From positions 1 to 64,000 of the forward strand of contig NZ_JAJGTZ010000029.1 in the NCBI RefSeq assembly GCF_020784725.1: a DNA stretch of 64,000 nucleotides, in the 5' to 3' direction. Source of the DNA: Limosilactobacillus reuteri. Lineage in GTDB: Bacteria > Bacillota > Bacilli > Lactobacillales > Lactobacillaceae. Within the stretch, counting starts at the first letter, position 1. Every line of letters begins with the position of its first letter. The position numbers and the translations under genes were made by a program. The notes below the pieces were generated by a model. The model was not told where the DNA came from. It did no database searches and saw nothing but the letters and a program-made list of their open reading frames with translations. Below, piece by piece: positions 47,942-56,405 of this stretch.

Positions 47942-48586
47942 TTATTCAATTGAATCTTCAGTATAATTTTTAATGAAGTAAATCAATGTTTGAAGTTCGT
48001 TTGTTAAGTCAATGTTTTGAACTTGAACATTTTTAGGCACAGATAAACGAACAGGAGTAAAGTTAAGAATTCCCTTCACACCAGCTTCAACTAATTGGTC
48101 TGCAACATGTTGGGCCTTGATTCCAGGAACGGTTAGAATAACAACGTCAATCTGTTGCTCTTTTAATTGCTTGACCATATCCTCGGATGGGTAAATTGGA
48201 ATACCACTTTTGACTGTATTAGCATATTCTGGTTTAGTATCAAATGCCGCACTGATCCGTAAGTTGGTATCTTGGTGGAAGTTAAAGTTTAACAAGGCAC
48301 TTCCCAAACTACCAACCCCGACTAAGGCAACACTAACTAATGAGTCTTGGTGCAAGATTCCTTTAAAAAACTTTAATAGACTTTCAACGTCATAACCGTA
48401 TCCCCGCTTACCTAATTCACCAAAATATGAAAAGTCACGACGAATCGTTGCCGAATCAACTTGCACAGCCTCCGAAAGTTCAGTTGATGATACCCGTTGC
48501 TTGTTTGCGTCTTTCAATACATTTAAATACCGGAAATATATTGGCAACCGTTTCGCAGTCGCGCGTGGAATCTTTTTATTAGCCAT
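47942..48586 (-). CDS. rex: Redox-sensing transcriptional repressor Rex
   Basis: Repressor that senses the NADH/NAD+ ratio and controls fermentation genes. The 214-residue protein has an N-terminal winged helix ([54 protein letters not shown]) and a C-terminal Rossmann domain with [13 protein letters not shown] and a swapped C-terminal helix. Start 48586 fits the family N-terminus; AGGAGG lies 12 bases upstream, rather far. Divergent from the ABC-F gene. Two TTCACAA half-sites in the shared upstream region may serve autoregulation. Confidence 0.94.
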   Translation of the reverse strand: MANKKIPRATAKRLPIYFRYLNVLKDANKQRVSSTELSEAVQVDSATIRRDFSYFGELGKRGYGYDVESLLKFFKGILHQDSLVSVALVGVGSLGSALLNFNFHQDTNLRISAAFDTKPEYANTVKSGIPIYPSEDMVKQLKEQQIDVVILTVPGIKAQHVADQLVEAGVKGILNFTPVRLSVPKNVQVQNIDLTNELQTLIYFIKNYTEDSIE

Positions 48587-48622
48587 TCTACTTTTGTTCC
48601 TCCTAAAATAAGCCCTTCTCAA

Positions 48623-48825
48623 CCTAGTTTGCCAACTAATTACTAAGTTTTTGATAAGGATAATGTTACTAATCTTTACTTTGTGAAATTTAAGTCTGAG
48701 TATATTCTAGCAATTAAACCCTTTTTTGTGAACTAAAATACAAAAATATTTTCAACTTTTTATTTAAAATTAAAAATCTGCTAAAATAAAACCATATTAA
48801 ATAACGAATTAAATGAGGTTTCAAT
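48623..48825. other. rex / ABC-F divergent intergenic region
   Basis: AT-rich, must hold both promoters. Two copies of TTTGTGAA (at about 48680 and 48726, plus strand) equal Rex half-sites; the second continues as a weak inverted repeat (TTGTGAAC...TACAA). No other structure seen. Confidence 0.35.
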
Positions 48826-50763
48826 ATGTTACTTTTACAGACAAATGACGTTGTGCGTCGATTTGGCGCGGACGTTTTATTTCACAATATGAACATGCAA
48901 ATCCAAGAGCATGGCCGTACTGCGCTTGTTGGGCGTAACGGTGCTGGTAAGACGACCTTGTTAAAAATGATCGCTGGAATCACCGAACCAGATGAAGGAA
49001 CAATTACGAAGGTTAAAGATTTGACAATTGGTTATTTGGCTCAGAATCAAGGACTCGATAGTCAAAATAGCATTTGGACTGAATTAGATACCGTTTTTGC
49101 TCCTCTCCACAAACTGGAAACACAAATTCATGATCTTGAACAGCAACTAGCCGACCTCGACAGTGCCGCTAGTAATTATCAACAAATTCTTTCAACATAC
49201 GATAATTTACAAACTGCCTTTAAAAAGCAGGGTGGTTTTGAATACGAATCACGGATGCGGGGAATTTTACATGGATTTGGCTTTGGCGAAGATAGTTATG
49301 ATACGCCAATTAATTCCCTTTCAGGAGGGCAAAAAACTAAACTCGCCTTAGCAAAGATTCTTCTGCAAGCACCTGGACTTTTGATTCTAGATGAACCGAC
49401 TAACCACCTTGACATGAACGTTCTTTCATGGTTAGAAGATTATCTTAAAAGTTATCAAGGCGCATTGCTTATCGTCTCTCACGACCGTTACTTCTTAGAT
49501 CGGGTTGTCAGCGATGTTTATGATCTCGATAATAAAACGCTCACCCACTATACTGGTAACTACACGCAATTTGTTAAACACAAGCAAGAACGATTACAAG
49601 CAGAGTGGAAACACTATGACCAACAACAAAAAAAGATTGCCAAGTTAGAAGACTTTGTTAATCGAAATATTGTTCGCGCTTCAACAACTAAACGTGCTCA
49701 GGCGCGACGAAAGCAATTAGAAAAAATGGAGCGGCTTGAGCGTCCAGAAACTGATGATAAATCAATTCATTTCCAATTCCATTCTGAAAAAGATAGTGGA
49801 AATGAAGTTCTTGATGTAGAGCAGGCAAAAGTTGGCTACGATGAACAGATCCTTGCTGGGCCGCTTTCATTTAATGTCCGCAAGCCACAGCGCGTTGGGA
49901 TTATCGGACCAAATGGAATCGGAAAGTCAACTTTACTTAAATCTATTCTCCATAAAATTCCGTTAATTAGTGGAACAATTAAACTCGGTGCTAACCTCGA
50001 TATCGGTTACTACGACCAGGAACAGCAACAATTACATCCAAATAAAACAGTTTTAGAAGAAGTATGGGATGACCATCCAGAAGTACCTGAAAAAGATATT
50101 CGTTCATTATTAGGTAGTTTCTTATTCGTTGGTGATGATGTTTATAAAGTCGTTCATGACCTATCTGGTGGTGAAAAGGCACGATTGGAGTTAACTAAAC
50201 TCTCATTTAAACCGATTAATTTTCTTATCCTTGATGAACCTACTAACCACTTAGATATTGATAGTCGCGAAGTTCTTGAAAATGCAATTAACGAATTTAG
50301 CGGAACTGTTCTCTTTATTTCTCACGACCGTTACTTTATTAATCAGGTTGCAACCGATATCTTAGCAATGGAACATGATGGAATTAAACATTACGAAGGC
50401 AATTATGATGACTACCTAATTGCTAAGGAAAAAGAAAGTTCACCTGAAACCACTTCACCTAATCCCAACAATACTGCTAAAGCACCAGCTGGCAAGCAAT
50501 CTTATCAGCAAAGCAAAGAACAGCAGCGTGCTCGGCGCAAAATCCAGCGACAAGTTGATGAGCTTGAACAACAGATGGCAGAATTAGAAAAAAAGCAAAC
50601 TGCAATTCAAGAACAAATGAGCCAGCCAGAGATTGCTACGGATATTGGAAAATTAACCGATCTCCAGAAAAAACTTGATGAACTGTCAGCTAAATCTGAA
50701 GAAGTTGAACTTGCATGGACAGAAGCAGCAGAAAAACTGGAAGAATTTGATCAAGAAAACTAA
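48826..50763 (+). CDS. ABC-F type ATPase (YdiF-like)
   Basis: 645-residue soluble ABC-F protein, a class acting on the ribosome. Two ATPase modules: Walker A GRNGAGKTT and GPNGIGKST, signatures LSGGQKTKLALAK and LSGGEKARLELTK, and two LDEPTNHLD Walker B motifs, with the ABC-F linker rich in charged residues between them (about 240-310). The C-terminal 100 residues form a Gln/Glu/Lys coiled coil. Length and position beside rex and groESL match Bacillus YdiF. No drug-resistance role is indicated. Ends at a strong terminator. Confidence 0.9.
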   Translation: MLLLQTNDVVRRFGADVLFHNMNMQIQEHGRTALVGRNGAGKTTLLKMIAGITEPDEGTITKVKDLTIGYLAQNQGLDSQNSIWTELDTVFAPLHKLETQIHDLEQQLADLDSAASNYQQILSTYDNLQTAFKKQGGFEYESRMRGILHGFGFGEDSYDTPINSLSGGQKTKLALAKILLQAPGLLILDEPTNHLDMNVLSWLEDYLKSYQGALLIVSHDRYFLDRVVSDVYDLDNKTLTHYTGNYTQFVKHKQERLQAEWKHYDQQQKKIAKLEDFVNRNIVRASTTKRAQARRKQLEKMERLERPETDDKSIHFQFHSEKDSGNEVLDVEQAKVGYDEQILAGPLSFNVRKPQRVGIIGPNGIGKSTLLKSILHKIPLISGTIKLGANLDIGYYDQEQQQLHPNKTVLEEVWDDHPEVPEKDIRSLLGSFLFVGDDVYKVVHDLSGGEKARLELTKLSFKPINFLILDEPTNHLDIDSREVLENAINEFSGTVLFISHDRYFINQVATDILAMEHDGIKHYEGNYDDYLIAKEKESSPETTSPNPNNTAKAPAGKQSYQQSKEQQRARRKIQRQVDELEQQMAELEKKQTAIQEQMSQPEIATDIGKLTDLQKKLDELSAKSEEVELAWTEAAEKLEEFDQEN

Positions 50764-50795
50764 AAGAAGAAGCGGACCTTTCCGCTTCTTCTTTT
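50762..50795. terminator. Terminator of the ABC-F gene and of the panE-like gene
   Basis: Perfect 15-bp stem AAAAGAAGAAGCGGA / TCCGCTTCTTCTTTT between convergent genes; it overlaps the last two bases of the panE-like gene. Confidence 0.85.
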
Positions 50796-51759
50796 AGTTT
50801 TGTCGAAATTTACGCGTATTCTCTGCCAGATGAACCAAATTACGTAAAAAGTCATGAGTTGATGCCTCATAGTTATACTTCTTACCTAGGTCATAAATGT
50901 ACCCATTAATGTAATCGACTTCTGTTGGTCGATTTTTACTCATATCTTGGTACATTGATGGGTAATGAAGCGGATTGGTAACTTCACTGACATACTTTAT
51001 TGTTTGCCACTCCTCTTCACGGGTACTTAAGAGCTGGATGCCAGCCCGTTCTGCAACATCGAATGCTTCATTAATTAGCTGCTTACCAAGCTTTTCTGCA
51101 CCATCATAATCAATAAATTGCCCCATTTGAATCTCAAAAAGCGTGCAGATCGTATTAATAACAGAATTGAAGACTACTTTTGTTAGGAGGGTCCCATAAA
51201 AATTATCATTAAGATGGGGATTAATATTCGCCGTGGTAAAGTCCTCAACAATTTGTTTTACCCGCTCATCTGGTTCGCCGACTTGGGGAGCTAGGTTGAT
51301 CGAACCAGCACCAGGTTTACCAATAAAGTCCACATCCCCCGCCTTATTAAGAACCGTCCCGATTAAACAAGTACCGGCTACGACATGTTCTTTAGGAAAA
51401 TAGTGGTTAATTTTTTCAATATGTCCCATGCCATTCATTCCCGAAAAGACATATTGATGGTCAGGATGGAAGAAATGAGCACTGCGTTGTAACAAATCAC
51501 TGAGCGTCATCTGCTTAGCAAAAACGATAAACACATCTGGATCACCATCATATTCTTCTGGTGAATAAATATTAATCGGGACAAGGTGACGATTTTCATG
51601 GTCCCGAGAAACGTAAACCCCACCCTGTTGTTTAATAGTTTCAACTTGGGGAGCCCAGTTATCAACAAAATCAACCTTAGCGCCAGCCAGTTCTTGAAGC
51701 AATACGCCAAATCGTAGTCCCATTGCCCCTGCACCTAAAACCGTATATTTCAAAGCCAT
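50794..51759 (-). CDS. Ketopantoate reductase family protein (PanE/ApbA-like 2-oxoacid reductase)
   Basis: 321-residue NAD(P)H-dependent reductase with the PanE order: Rossmann VLGAGAMGLRFGVLLQE at the N-terminus, VFIVFAKQMTLSDLL, KVVFNSVINTICTLFEIQMG containing the catalytic Lys, and SMYQDMSKNRPTEVDYINGYI at the C-terminus. PanE homologues in lactic bacteria also reduce branched or methionine-derived 2-oxoacids to hydroxyacids. Because it is the third gene of a Met-type T-box operon with an aminotransferase and an omega-amidase, reduction of a methionine-derived 2-oxoacid is at least as likely as pantothenate synthesis (inference). Confidence 0.8.
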   Translation of the reverse strand: MALKYTVLGAGAMGLRFGVLLQELAGAKVDFVDNWAPQVETIKQQGGVYVSRDHENRHLVPINIYSPEEYDGDPDVFIVFAKQMTLSDLLQRSAHFFHPDHQYVFSGMNGMGHIEKINHYFPKEHVVAGTCLIGTVLNKAGDVDFIGKPGAGSINLAPQVGEPDERVKQIVEDFTTANINPHLNDNFYGTLLTKVVFNSVINTICTLFEIQMGQFIDYDGAEKLGKQLINEAFDVAERAGIQLLSTREEEWQTIKYVSEVTNPLHYPSMYQDMSKNRPTEVDYINGYIYDLGKKYNYEASTHDFLRNLVHLAENTRKFRQN

Positions 51760-51772
51760 AATCTTTTCCTCC

Positions 51773-52951
51773 TTAATTAAATAAATTCAGTTTAGCAATC
51801 CGCTTAACGGCTTCCGTTAATCGTGCTGGTTCAATCAAAAGGCCAATCCGCACATAACCTTCACCATGTTTGCCAAAGCCATTGCCGGGTGCTACTGCCA
51901 CGCCAGCTTTGTCCAATAATAAGTCTGCAAAGCTTTCACTGGTATAACCCTTTGGAACCGGCATCCAAGCATAAAAGGTACCCTGGGGAGCAATGGCATG
52001 CCAGCCAATTTTTTCCGCCGCATTAATAAAGGCATTCCGTCTTTCTTCATAACGACCAACGATTTCTGTAATTGCCTCATCACGCTGTGGTAGCGTCAAG
52101 GCATCAATAGCAGCTTCCTGTAAGGCGGGAAAAAGGCTAACAAATAAATGGTCTTGAATTAAGTTTAAGGCTTCAATAATATCTGCATTACCAACTGCAA
52201 ATGCGATTCGCCAGCCTGCCATATTGAACGTCTTAGAAAAGGTATAAAATTCAATTCCCACATCTTTAGCGCCTGGTGTTTCCATAAAACTAACTGGCGC
52301 TTGACCATCAAAGCCAATTGCGCCATAGGCAAAATCACTAATAATACCCACGTGATACTTCTTGGCCCACGCAACGAGTTCTCGATAAAACTCGGGAGTA
52401 GCTACAGCCCCCGTTGGATTATTAGGATAGTTAAGATAGAAGAATTTAGCACGTTGAGCCACCTCTTCAGGAATTGCCTCTAAATCTGGTAAGAAATTAT
52501 TTTCTGCTAATAATGGTACTGTTTCAAAATTAACTTCTCCCAATGCTGCTCCTGATAAGTAATCTGGATAGCCTGGATCAGGAAGCAGAAAAGTGTCGCC
52601 GGGATTCATCAATGCCCATGGCAATTCTACAAGCCCAATCTTGGAACCACCCAAAATGGCGACTTCTTTTTCTGGATCAAAATCAGCTCCATATTTTTCA
52701 GAATAAAATTTTGCTGCCGCTTCCTTAAACGCTGGTAAGCCCCGAAATGGCGAATACTTATGAGTTTGCGGATCTGTTACCCATTTTTGTGCACTCTTAA
52801 CAACATAATCTGGCGTTGGCTTATCAGGATTTCCTTGGCCGAGGTTGATAACATCGACCCCTTCACTTATTTTTTCATTAACCTTGGCGACCAAATTGGC
52901 AAAAAATTGTTTCGGTAAAGTGTCTAATAATTTAGATTGTTCAAAATTCAT
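51773..52951 (-). CDS. PLP-dependent aminotransferase class I (MtnE-like)
   Basis: 392-residue fold-type I aminotransferase. INLGQGNPDKPTPDYV, YSPFRGLPAFKEAAAKFY, LNYPNNPTGAVA, SDFAYGAIGFDG and the PLP lysine in FYTFSKTFNMAGWRIAFAVGN are all present. The start MNFEQSKLLDTLPKQFFANLVAKVNEKI strongly resembles Bacillus MtnE (YkrV), which makes methionine from 2-oxo-4-methylthiobutyrate using glutamine. Start 52951 is favoured: AAGGGG is nine bases upstream, whereas ATG 52960 abuts it. It lies between the omega-amidase and the PanE-like gene; this pairing is known from methionine salvage. Confidence 0.85.
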   Translation of the reverse strand: MNFEQSKLLDTLPKQFFANLVAKVNEKISEGVDVINLGQGNPDKPTPDYVVKSAQKWVTDPQTHKYSPFRGLPAFKEAAAKFYSEKYGADFDPEKEVAILGGSKIGLVELPWALMNPGDTFLLPDPGYPDYLSGAALGEVNFETVPLLAENNFLPDLEAIPEEVAQRAKFFYLNYPNNPTGAVATPEFYRELVAWAKKYHVGIISDFAYGAIGFDGQAPVSFMETPGAKDVGIEFYTFSKTFNMAGWRIAFAVGNADIIEALNLIQDHLFVSLFPALQEAAIDALTLPQRDEAITEIVGRYEERRNAFINAAEKIGWHAIAPQGTFYAWMPVPKGYTSESFADLLLDKAGVAVAPGNGFGKHGEGYVRIGLLIEPARLTEAVKRIAKLNLFN

Positions 52952-52967
52952 CTTTTCCATCCCCTTT

Positions 52968-53753
52968 TTAGTGATAAAGATTTGGGCGACGATCCTTAAA
53001 CACCGGAATTGGCCCTCGAACCTGCGCTAACTGTGCTAGGTCAATTTCTGCATAACTTACTTGTTCAATTTCGCCTGCATCATGGATAACCTGTCCAAGT
53101 GGATTAATTACTAATGAATGGCCATTAAAACTATTCTCTAAATCCGTCCCAACACGATTGACTGCGACCACAAAGGCTTGATTTTCTATTGCCCGCGACT
53201 GTAGCATTATTTTCCACTGCTTGATCCGTTTACTTGGCCATTCTGCCGGAAAATATAAGATATCAGTTCCATAACGAGCAACTGTTCTAATCCATTCAGG
53301 GAAACGCAAATCATAACAAATAAAACTTGCACTAGGAATCTCAGCTAATTTAAAATGATTTTCTTTTTGCCCAGCTTCTAAATATTGATCTTCATTCATG
53401 AGTCCAAATAAATGCACTTTATCGTAACTACTAATTAGATTTCCCTTTTGATCACAGACATAAGTTGTATTAAAAAAAGATTGTCCACGTCTCACCGCTA
53501 CTGAACCACCGACAATGTTAATTTGATTTTCTAGCGCTAACTTACTAAGGAATTGTTGCGTCTTTTGACCATTTTCGTCTGCTAGTACCGATAATTGGCC
53601 TAAAGCATAACCAGTATTCCACATCTCTGGTAAAACAACGATGTCTGCATGGTTATTAGCAGCTTCTTCAATTGCTTGTTTAGCTTTTTGATAATTTTCG
53701 ACAAGATTTCCTAATTGAATATCAAGTTGAGCTAATGCAATTTTGCGTCTCAT
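52968..53753 (-). CDS. Nitrilase-superfamily omega-amidase (MtnU-like)
   Basis: 261-residue carbon-nitrogen hydrolase. The Glu-Lys-Cys triad is visible: Glu in VVLPEMWNTGY, Lys in YDKVHLFG and Cys in SFICYDLRFPEW. The short single-domain form and YDLRFPEWIRTVARYGTDILYFPAEWP match omega-amidases such as YkrU/MtnU, which hydrolyse 2-oxoglutaramate or 2-oxosuccinamate left by glutamine- or asparagine-dependent transaminases. Start 53753 follows GGAGG by eight bases. First gene of the operon, right after the Met-type T-box. Confidence 0.87.
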   Translation of the reverse strand: MRRKIALAQLDIQLGNLVENYQKAKQAIEEAANNHADIVVLPEMWNTGYALGQLSVLADENGQKTQQFLSKLALENQINIVGGSVAVRRGQSFFNTTYVCDQKGNLISSYDKVHLFGLMNEDQYLEAGQKENHFKLAEIPSASFICYDLRFPEWIRTVARYGTDILYFPAEWPSKRIKQWKIMLQSRAIENQAFVVAVNRVGTDLENSFNGHSLVINPLGQVIHDAGEIEQVSYAEIDLAQLAQVRGPIPVFKDRRPNLYH

Positions 53754-53772
53754 CACTTTCACCTCCATAAAA

Positions 53773-54042
53773 AAATACCCATCCTTAACTTAATAAGGAC
53801 GAGTATTTTCGCGGTGCCACCTTAATTTACTATCCACTCACATGGATAGCCTCAGGAAGTTCATCATAAACTTCGATACTTGATAACGGATATCAACCGA
53901 CAAGTGCTTAGTTTTCCCTCACGCTTGTTGTATTTTTTTTAAGACCATCTTCAAAGCAATTTGTAATTTTCTTCCACCACCCGAAAACTCTCTTAATACT
54001 ACATTGCTTTTACTCTTCTTAAACGACTAATATTTAATTGTT
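53773..54042 (-). promoter_or_regulatory. T-box leader, probable Met specifier (AUG)
   Basis: Minus strand, 5' to 3': basal helix TTTAAGA/TCTTAAA, AGTA on the 5' side of the specifier loop, GAA-G-ATG-G on its 3' side (specifier ATG at 53946-53948), then the T-box core AAGGTGGCACCGCG (53810-53823) and a terminator whose 5' arm AATACTCGTCCTTA also supplies CCTTA for the antiterminator helix with TAAGG. Uncharged tRNA-Met would prevent termination upstream of the mtnU-like gene. GAT (Asp) overlaps the specifier and is the main alternative; neighbouring genes favour Met. Confidence 0.85.
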
Positions 54043-54048
54043 GTTCGC

Positions 54049-54077
54049 ATTCTAATTTATTTCTAATCATTTGTCAA
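54049..54077 (-). promoter_or_regulatory. Promoter of the Met-type T-box operon
   Basis: Consensus TTGACA (54072-54077), 17-base spacer, TAGAAT (54049-54054). Confidence 0.75.
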
Positions 54078-54109
54078 TATTTTTAATTAAATCTCAAAAA
54101 TAATTAGTC

Positions 54110-54139
54110 TTGACAAAAGCTTAGTCTTCCAATTAAAAT
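54110..54139 (+). promoter_or_regulatory. Promoter of the proBAC operon
   Basis: Consensus TTGACA (54110-54115), 18-base spacer, TAAAAT (54134-54139). Only 32 bases separate its -35 box from that of the divergent operon. Confidence 0.65.
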
Positions 54140-54144
54140 TTTAA

Positions 54145-54330
54145 TTGTAGATAAAAGTAGGTCAGTCCAGGAACGATAGCCATCGACTGCAAGCTATCGC
54201 CAGTACCGAAGCCCTGCTACAACTTTAATATATTCTAATAATAAAATAATTTAAAAGTGTAAAGCGCGTCTTTAAACGAGAATGGTACCGCCATAATTGG
54301 TGTCTCGGTTAAGGGCGCTTTTTGTTTTCT
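54145..54330 (+). promoter_or_regulatory. T-box leader, proline specifier
   Basis: Basal helix TTGTAG/CTACAA (54145-54150/54217-54222), AGTA on the 5' side of the specifier loop, GAA-GCCCTG on the 3' side (specifier CCC or CCT, both Pro, 54212-54215), hairpin GATAGC/GCTATC, then after an AT-rich linker the core ATGGTACCGC (54282-54291) in an antiterminator CGAGA-ATGGT-ACC / GGT-G-TCTCG. Outer arms AAAGCGC-GT-CTTTAA and TTAAGG-GCGCTTT plus T-run form the terminator. No stem II or III is evident, so it is a short T-box. It precedes proBAC. Confidence 0.8.
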
Positions 54331-54343
54331 GAAAGGATTCCCT

Positions 54344-55132
54344 ATGACTCATAAAATACAAAAAGTAGTTGTTAAGATTGGGACGAGTAGCCTTGTGCTC
54401 CCCAATGGAAAAATTAATTTGCGAACAATCGACCAACTCTCATTTGTTCTCGCTACATTAAATAATCAGGGATATCAGCTTATTCTTGTTTCTTCGGGAG
54501 CCATTGGCGTTGGACTCGCGAGTTTAGGATTAACGGATCGCCCCGCCGAAATAGAACAGCAGCAAGCTCTAGCATCTATTGGTCAGGCTGCTTTAATGCG
54601 GATTTATTCGCAACGCTTTTTAGACTATCAAACGCACGTCGCTCAGCTTCTCCTTACCCGCGATGTGCTCACTTATCCTATTAGTCGCCAACATACGCTT
54701 AATACAATTAATACTTTACTTCAGCAAAATGTGATTCCGATCGTTAATGAAAACGACCCCGTGTCAGTTGATGAGCTTGACCATTACACTACCTTCAGTG
54801 ATAATGATGAACTCTCTTCCCAGGTCGCTATTGCCATTGATGCTGACGAACTAATTATTCTTTCGGATATCGATGCCCTTTACGACAAAGACCCGCATAA
54901 ATTTCCTGAGGCGCAAATAATTAAAGAAGTGCCAGTCCTAACGCCAGAAATAGAGAACGCCGCAAGCGGTAGCAGTACTAGGTTTGGAACAGGCGGAATG
55001 GTAACTAAATTACGGGCAGCTGCCACAATGATGCAAGCAGGCAAACAAATGATTTTATGCAATGGTCGTGATCCTAAAATTCTTTTTGATATTTTTGATG
55101 GTCATACTATTGGTACTCATTTTGGAAAATAG
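54344..55132 (+). CDS. proB: Glutamate 5-kinase
   Basis: First step of proline synthesis: ATP-dependent phosphorylation of glutamate. 262 residues of amino-acid-kinase fold with VVVKIGTSSLV at the N-terminus, LVSSGAIGVGLASLGL, VPIVNENDPVSVDEL (glutamate and Mg site) and STRFGTGGMVTKLRAA. It has no C-terminal PUA domain, as in several lactic bacteria. Shine-Dalgarno AAAGGA. First gene of proBAC, under a proline T-box. Confidence 0.95.
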   Translation: MTHKIQKVVVKIGTSSLVLPNGKINLRTIDQLSFVLATLNNQGYQLILVSSGAIGVGLASLGLTDRPAEIEQQQALASIGQAALMRIYSQRFLDYQTHVAQLLLTRDVLTYPISRQHTLNTINTLLQQNVIPIVNENDPVSVDELDHYTTFSDNDELSSQVAIAIDADELIILSDIDALYDKDPHKFPEAQIIKEVPVLTPEIENAASGSSTRFGTGGMVTKLRAAATMMQAGKQMILCNGRDPKILFDIFDGHTIGTHFGK

Positions 55133-55143
55133 GAGTGATGATA

Positions 55144-56388
55144 ATGAACCAAGATTTAATTGCAATTGGACAAAGAGCTCAAATTGCTGCCAGCAAACTA
55201 GCTTTAATGAATACTGCCACCAAAAATAAGACACTGCTTCAATTGGCAAATGATTTAATCAAAAACAAAAACCAAATTATCGCTGCAAACCAACAAGATT
55301 TGGCCGCTGCTACCCAGATGCCAACTAAATTTACGGATCGGTTAATGGTCAATTCCGAACGCATTGAGGACATGGCTAATGGTCTCCGGAAAATCGCCGA
55401 CTTGAGCGATCCCACTTCCCAAATCGATAAGGGATGGATTACTAAGGATGGGTTGCAAATTCTTCAACGACGCGTACCATTAGGGGTAATTGGCATTATC
55501 TTTGAAGCACGGCCAAACGTAACTGTAGACGCGACCGGCCTCACATTTAAGAGTGGCAATGCAGTTATTTTACGGGGTGGAAAAGAAGCTATCCAGACTA
55601 ATACTGCCTTAGTAAAAATTCTTCGCGAATCGTTGCAAAGTCAAAATTTACCGGTCGATGCTGTCCAGCTTATTACCGATACTAGTCATGCAATTGCTGA
55701 TGAAATGATGAATCTTACTGATTACATTGATGTCTTGATTCCACGAGGCGGCCGTGCTCTTATTCAGCGGGTTGTAACAACAGCTACGGTCCCAGTTATC
55801 GAAACCGGTGCAGGTAATTGCCACATTTATATTGATAAGGATGCCGACTTAGCAATGGCAACCAATATTACTGTGAATGCAAAAGTACAACGACCTTCTG
55901 TATGCAATGCCGCTGAAAAATTACTTATCCACCGCGATATTGCCGCTGAATTTCTTCCTGTTATCGCCAAAGCTTTAATGGAACATGGAGTCCAATTACG
56001 CGGTGACGAAATGGCTTGCCAACTAGTATCAACTATCCATCCCGTTGCTGAGGAAGACTGGGAGACAGAATACAACGATTTAATTATGGCCGTAAAAATT
56101 GTTGATTCCCTTGATGATGCAATTAGCCATATTAACCACTACAGTACTCATCATTCAGAATCAATTATTACAAACAACATTACTCGGGGACGTTACTTCC
56201 AACAAGCTATTAATTCTGCTTGTGTTTATGTTAATGCCTCCACCCGGTTTACTGATGGGGGAGAATTTGGCTTTGGCGCTGAAATTGGTATCAGTACTCA
56301 AAAGCTTCACGCCCGGGGACCAATGGGGTTACAACAATTAACAACACTTAAGTATGAAATTATCGGTAATGGGCAAATCCGGAAATAA
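55144..56388 (+). CDS. proA: Glutamate-5-semialdehyde dehydrogenase (gamma-glutamyl phosphate reductase)
   Basis: Second proline step: NADPH reduction of glutamyl 5-phosphate to the semialdehyde. 414 residues; PLGVIGIIFEARPNVTVDATGLTFKSGNAVILRGGKEA, VIETGAGNCHIYID and the catalytic Cys in RPSVCNAAEKLL are the family marks; the C-terminus shows FTDGGEFGFGAEIGISTQKLHARGPMGL. Start 55144 has AGGAG eight bases upstream, which includes the last base of the proB stop; a GTG in-frame at 55135 is too close to it. Tightly coupled to proB and proC. Confidence 0.95.
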   Translation: MNQDLIAIGQRAQIAASKLALMNTATKNKTLLQLANDLIKNKNQIIAANQQDLAAATQMPTKFTDRLMVNSERIEDMANGLRKIADLSDPTSQIDKGWITKDGLQILQRRVPLGVIGIIFEARPNVTVDATGLTFKSGNAVILRGGKEAIQTNTALVKILRESLQSQNLPVDAVQLITDTSHAIADEMMNLTDYIDVLIPRGGRALIQRVVTTATVPVIETGAGNCHIYIDKDADLAMATNITVNAKVQRPSVCNAAEKLLIHRDIAAEFLPVIAKALMEHGVQLRGDEMACQLVSTIHPVAEEDWETEYNDLIMAVKIVDSLDDAISHINHYSTHHSESIITNNITRGRYFQQAINSACVYVNASTRFTDGGEFGFGAEIGISTQKLHARGPMGLQQLTTLKYEIIGNGQIRK

Positions 56389-56405
56389 TTTAGGAGGTTT
56401 TTTAG

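Noticed and set aside
54170-54205. GATAGC/GCTATC hairpin as a separate repeat
   Set aside because: It is the distal part of stem I of the proline T-box.
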